Below, in pieces: positions 60,949 through 64,000 of a stretch of DNA of 64,000 nucleotides. Position 1 is the stretch's first letter, and every line of letters begins with the position of its first letter. Location of the stretch: assembly GCA_964527205.1 (NCBI GenBank), contig CAZGQG010000006.1:19154-83153 (forward strand), written 5' to 3'. The notes beneath the pieces are model-generated. The model saw nothing but the letters and a program-made list of their open reading frames with translations. It did no database searches and was not told the DNA's origin. A program made the position numbers and the translations under genes. Source of the DNA: JARICQ01 sp964527205 (GTDB taxonomy: Bacteria > Bacillota > Clostridia > Tissierellales > Tissierellaceae).

Positions 60949-61641
60949 TTGAAGCTAAAAGCAATAAAAAGCAAAGGAAGCTTATCGGATAAGGCATACA
61001 ATACTTTAAAAAAAAGCATCCTAAACTTAGAGTTGGAACCAGGAGAGATAATAAGGGAAGATCAGATTTCAGAAGAACTAGGAATTAGTAGAACTCCATT
61101 AAGAGCTGCTTTACAGAGATTATCTTTTGAATCATTTATTGAAGTTGTTCCAGGAAAAGGTACTTGTGTTACTGATTTATCTCTTGATTTCTTTCTTCAG
61201 TTATTTGATCTTAGAGAAGTAATAGAAATTTTGAGTGTGAAATTAGCTGCATTAAACAGAACGGAAGAGGACATACAAGAAATTAGAAGACTAATAGATA
61301 TACAGATGGAAATAGCTAAAGAAAAACCTTTAGACCGTGAAATGTACTGGACAGTGGATAGGCAGATACATTTATATCTTGCAAAATGCTCTAAAAACTC
61401 TTTAGTGGAAGAACAAGTAATCAGATTGAATGAATCATATAATAGGTACCTAAGATCTACAGAGTTTTCAGATAGGGCAGTAACTGTTGTAAGAGAACAC
61501 ATGTTGATAGTTGATGCTATTGAAGAAAGAGACAGCATAAAAGCTTCCAATATTATGGAACATCACTTAAGGGATGTAAAAGAATCTATAATAGTTAGTA
61601 TGTTAAAAAGAGAGAATATTAAGTCTAAACAAAAAGTCTAA
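60949..61641 (+). CDS. GntR-family regulator with FCD ligand domain
   Basis: 230 residues. N-terminal winged helix LSDKAYNTLKKSILNLELEPGEIIREDQISEELGISRTPLRAALQRLSFESFIEVVPGKGTCV is textbook GntR; the C-terminal all-helical FCD domain (LFDLREVIEILSVKLAALNR.., metal ligands likely in REHMLIVDAIEERD and HHLRDVKESI) senses a small carboxylate. The start is TTG at 60949 after AGGTAAGGGGGG. It is divergent from dctQMP and upstream of the dehydrogenase and aminotransferase genes, so it is their probable regulator. Confidence 0.93.
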   Translation: MKLKAIKSKGSLSDKAYNTLKKSILNLELEPGEIIREDQISEELGISRTPLRAALQRLSFESFIEVVPGKGTCVTDLSLDFFLQLFDLREVIEILSVKLAALNRTEEDIQEIRRLIDIQMEIAKEKPLDREMYWTVDRQIHLYLAKCSKNSLVEEQVIRLNESYNRYLRSTEFSDRAVTVVREHMLIVDAIEERDSIKASNIMEHHLRDVKESIIVSMLKRENIKSKQKV

Positions 61642-61681
61642 AAATTTTCTAGATAAGAGAAAGATAGTTGAATTAATTTTT

Positions 61682-61708
61682 TTGTTAAACATTGTATACA
61701 AATACAAT
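61682..61708 (+). promoter_or_regulatory. Promoter and GntR site of the dehydrogenase gene
   Basis: TTGTTA (61682-61687), 15-bp spacer, TACAAT (61703-61708), with ATTGTATACAAA (61691-61702) filling the spacer. Binding there would block RNA polymerase. Confidence 0.55.
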
Positions 61709-61761
61709 ATGCTTATTTTAACAAGAAGTTAATATTATAAGGAATAGGAGAGGATATTAAT

Positions 61762-62739
61762 ATGAATAAACCTAAAGTAGTAGTACATTCAGTTTTACTA
61801 GATAGTCCAGATATCGAAGAAGAGGTATTATCACAAATTGATGCGAACTTAGTTTTTGTTCCTAATGAAGATGTAGATTTATTTTTCAAAGAAATAACAG
61901 ATGCAGATGCTATTATAATTGCAGATAGGGAGATTTCTTCTACAGATGTTGATACTTTAGAAAGATGTAAAATTATAGCTAGACAAGGAATAGGATTTAA
62001 TAATATTGATTTAGTAAACACAAAAGGTAAAGACATAGCAGTTACTAATGTACCAGACTACTGTTTAGATGAAGTGTCTGATTTTGCTATGTCATTAATG
62101 TTATCAATGCTAAGACATATTCCAACTTATAATAGTCATGTAAGAGAAGGTATATGGGATATAAAAAGTATTATAACAAAATCAGGATTTCCAACAATGA
62201 GACGTTTAAATACCCAAACATTGGGAATTGTAGGATTTGGTAGGATAGCAAGAGAATTAGCTAAGAAAGCTAGGCCTTTTGGATTTAAAATGTTAGCATA
62301 TGACCCTTATATATCAGAAGAAGTAGCGGCAGAATACGGAGCGGAACTAGTAGACTTTGATACTATAGTTAAGGAATCAGATGTAATTACTGTTCATAGT
62401 CCACTGACACCAGAAACAGAGCACATGTTTAATATAGATGTTTTTGAGCAAATGAAAGAAACGGCAATTTTAATTAACACTTCTAGAGGACCTTTAGTAA
62501 AAGAGAATGATTTAGTAAAAGCTTTAAAGAATAAACTTATAGCTGGAGCTGCTATTGATGTTACAGAAGTTGAACCACCAGCCATTGATGGTGAATTGCT
62601 AAAATTAAATAATTTAATAATTACTCCTCACGCAGCTTTCTTTACAGAAGATTCATATAATGAACTTAGAAAAAGAGCAGCGGAGGAAGTTGTAAGAGTT
62701 CTATCTGGTAAGGAAGCAGAAAATAGAGTAAATAAATAG
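61762..62739 (+). CDS. D-2-hydroxyacid dehydrogenase (C-terminal-binding-protein type)
   Basis: 325-residue NAD-dependent enzyme interconverting 2-hydroxy and 2-keto acids. Rossmann motif GIVGFGRIARELAKKA, catalytic Arg in LINTSRGPLV, Glu in VTEVEPP and His in IITPHAAF. The N-terminal lid has ARQGIGFNNIDL. It resembles phosphoglycerate dehydrogenase and glyoxylate reductase; the substrate is likely the acid imported by DctPQM. AGGAGAGGAT precedes the ATG. The aminotransferase gene follows at 15 bp, so the two are one operon. Confidence 0.92.
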   Translation: MNKPKVVVHSVLLDSPDIEEEVLSQIDANLVFVPNEDVDLFFKEITDADAIIIADREISSTDVDTLERCKIIARQGIGFNNIDLVNTKGKDIAVTNVPDYCLDEVSDFAMSLMLSMLRHIPTYNSHVREGIWDIKSIITKSGFPTMRRLNTQTLGIVGFGRIARELAKKARPFGFKMLAYDPYISEEVAAEYGAELVDFDTIVKESDVITVHSPLTPETEHMFNIDVFEQMKETAILINTSRGPLVKENDLVKALKNKLIAGAAIDVTEVEPPAIDGELLKLNNLIITPHAAFFTEDSYNELRKRAAEEVVRVLSGKEAENRVNK

Positions 62740-62754
62740 GAGGAATAGATTAAA

Positions 62755-63930
62755 ATGAAAACAAATGATAGAGTAAAACAATTTAATTTTGAAGGTGGAC
62801 TTTATGAGGTGTTTCAAAAAGCTTTAGAACTAGAAGCAGCTGGGAAAAAAATTATTCATATGGAGATCGGGAAACCAGATTTTGACTCTCCAGAGATTGC
62901 AAAAGACGCTGTAAAAAAAGCGTTAGATGAAGGACAAGTACATTATACTGCTATGGCTGGAATAGAGCCACTAAGAAGAGCGATTACGGATAAATATAAG
63001 AGAGATCATGGATTGGAATATAATCCAGAAAATGAGATAGTAGTTACTGCTGGAGCATGTGAAGCAATAGGAGTAACTATATTAACTCTTATGAATCCAG
63101 GAGATGAGATATTGGTTCCAAGCCCTTATTTCCCTGCATACTTAGATCAAGCTATAATTGCTGATGTAAAACTTGTAGAAGTACCGCTAAGAATGGAAAA
63201 TGAATTTAGTTTAAAGGTAGAAGATTTAGAGAGCAGAATAACAGATAAAACTAAGTTAATATTACTAAATACACCACATAATCCAACAGGATCTATAATA
63301 TCAAAAGATGACTTAGAGAAAATAGCCAAATTAGCTATTGAAAAAGATTTAATAGTTATATCAGATGAAACTTATGATCAATTTTTATTTGAAGGAGAAC
63401 ATTTTAGCATTGCTTCTGTAGAAGGAATGAAAGAAAGAACTATAGTTATAAACTCTGCTTCTAAAACATACTCTATGACTGGCTGGAGAATAGGATATGC
63501 AATGGGGCCAGCTCACATAATTAAATACTTAACAAAAGTTCATCAAAACTTCTCAACTTGCGCAACTTCATTCGCACAAGCAGGTGCTGCTGAAGCATAC
63601 AATAACGGAGAGGAATTTATTGCTGGAATGTTAGAAGAATTTGAAAGAAGAGGAGAACTAATATACAAACGTTTATCTGAAATAGATGGCATAAAGGTTT
63701 TAAAGCCTAAAGGAGCATTTTATGCATTCCCTAATATAGAAGGAATAGGAATGGAAGAAAATGAATTTTGTAAATATATACTTGAAGAAGCTGGAGTTGC
63801 AATAGTTCCAGGAGGATCCTTTGGAGAGCATGGAAAAGGATTTGTAAGAATGTGTTATGCATGTAGCTATGAAGAAATAGAAGAGGCTATGGATAAATTC
63901 GAAGCAGCCATAAAGAAAATAAAAAAATAA
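62755..63930 (+). CDS. PLP-dependent aminotransferase (class I/II)
   Basis: 391 residues. KIIHMEIGKPDFDSP, VVTAGACEAIGVTILTLMNPGDEILVPSPYFPAY, NTPHNPTGSI, SDETYDQFLF and SASKTYSMTGWRIGY with the PLP-binding Lys and the substrate-carboxylate Arg in RMCYACS. It interconverts a 2-keto acid and an amino acid with glutamate or alanine as partner. GGAGGAATAG precedes the ATG. It comes after the hydroxyacid dehydrogenase, completing the conversion of a hydroxy acid to an amino acid. Confidence 0.94.
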   Translation: MKTNDRVKQFNFEGGLYEVFQKALELEAAGKKIIHMEIGKPDFDSPEIAKDAVKKALDEGQVHYTAMAGIEPLRRAITDKYKRDHGLEYNPENEIVVTAGACEAIGVTILTLMNPGDEILVPSPYFPAYLDQAIIADVKLVEVPLRMENEFSLKVEDLESRITDKTKLILLNTPHNPTGSIISKDDLEKIAKLAIEKDLIVISDETYDQFLFEGEHFSIASVEGMKERTIVINSASKTYSMTGWRIGYAMGPAHIIKYLTKVHQNFSTCATSFAQAGAAEAYNNGEEFIAGMLEEFERRGELIYKRLSEIDGIKVLKPKGAFYAFPNIEGIGMEENEFCKYILEEAGVAIVPGGSFGEHGKGFVRMCYACSYEEIEEAMDKFEAAIKKIKK

Positions 63931-63950
63931 TAATATGTGGAGGTCTTAAA

Positions 63951-64000
63951 ATGGATTTGAGTCAGAGAATTAAAGATTTAACCCTAGAACTTACATCAGT
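63951..64000 (+). CDS. Start of a probable M20/RocB-like hydrolase, cut by window edge
   Basis: GTGGAGG lies before the ATG at 63951. Only 16 codons are visible, MDLSQRIKDLTLELTS. The pattern of a short N-terminus, charged residues and LELTS resembles the RocB-like protein at 54683 (VKSITKELVKVPS), which would make it an M20-type hydrolase in the hydroxy-acid operon. Too little is present for a firm call. Confidence 0.45.
   Translation, partial: MDLSQRIKDLTLELTS

Noticed and set aside
1..64000. CRISPR array, prophage, integrase, toxin-antitoxin or classical defence system
   Set aside because: No regularly spaced repeats, integrase, phage structural gene, restriction or Cas motif was seen in reading either strand.

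Overview
The window looks like a draft chromosome contig from a low-GC Gram-positive anaerobe, most likely a peptide- or amino-acid-fermenting member of the Clostridia/Tissierellia. The evidence is AT-rich codon use (ATA, AGA/AGG, TTA), strong AGGAGG ribosome sites with many TTG/GTG starts, compact intrinsic terminators, a hybrid-cluster protein, and many peptidases and amino-acid transporters (PepF, M20, RocB-like, NSS, AzlCD). No rRNA, tRNA, CRISPR array, prophage or insertion sequence was seen. One 100-N gap (36101-36200) has identical 55-bp flanks, so this is a draft assembly.

Layout. 1-13.8 kb: YchF (cut by the window edge), EamA exporter, TtcA-like tRNA thiolase, DEAD-box helicase, YczE-like membrane protein, a two-component operon carrying a metallo-hydrolase, HtrA protease, a PhnDCE-type importer with a fused permease, ABC-F ATPase. 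13.9-30 kb: MsrB, PadR and PepF, NSS and MATE transporters, a solitary divergent PurC, a MarR-controlled asymmetric ABC exporter pair, YpfJ-like peptidase, nitroreductase, LCP wall-assembly enzyme, and a cation/proton antiporter coupled to a PII-like protein. 30.2-35.5 kb: nitrosative-stress neighbourhood with hcp, a YgbA-type protein and a small zinc-ribbon gene. The zinc-ribbon gene and hcp share a 14-bp palindrome centred at -41.5 from the predicted start in both promoters. 35.6-36.6 kb: broken ABC transporter around the gap. 36.6-41.3 kb: folate, cation efflux, Fe-S scaffold and membrane genes.

41.3-51.4 kb is the most unusual part. A five-gene signalling operon encodes two receiver-like paralogues, a lipoprotein/7TM pseudokinase, a NarL-type kinase and a LuxR-type regulator. 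It is followed by a YdjI-YdjG-YdjH-type membrane-stress operon that lacks PspA. Both promoters carry AACTAG-N9-CTAG at exactly the same distance (centre -43) from the -10 element, which suggests the regulator controls both.

51.4-64 kb is amino-acid and hydroxy-acid metabolism: AzlCD, AEC carrier, M20 amidohydrolase and a RocB-like enzyme. Next comes a divergent cassette with a LarA-like racemase homologue, a TRAP transporter (DctPQM), a GntR/FCD regulator, a D-2-hydroxyacid dehydrogenase, an aminotransferase and the start of another probable M20 gene. GTATAC-centred sites recur at the promoters of this cassette. A plausible role is import of a 2-hydroxy acid, its isomerisation, oxidation and transamination.
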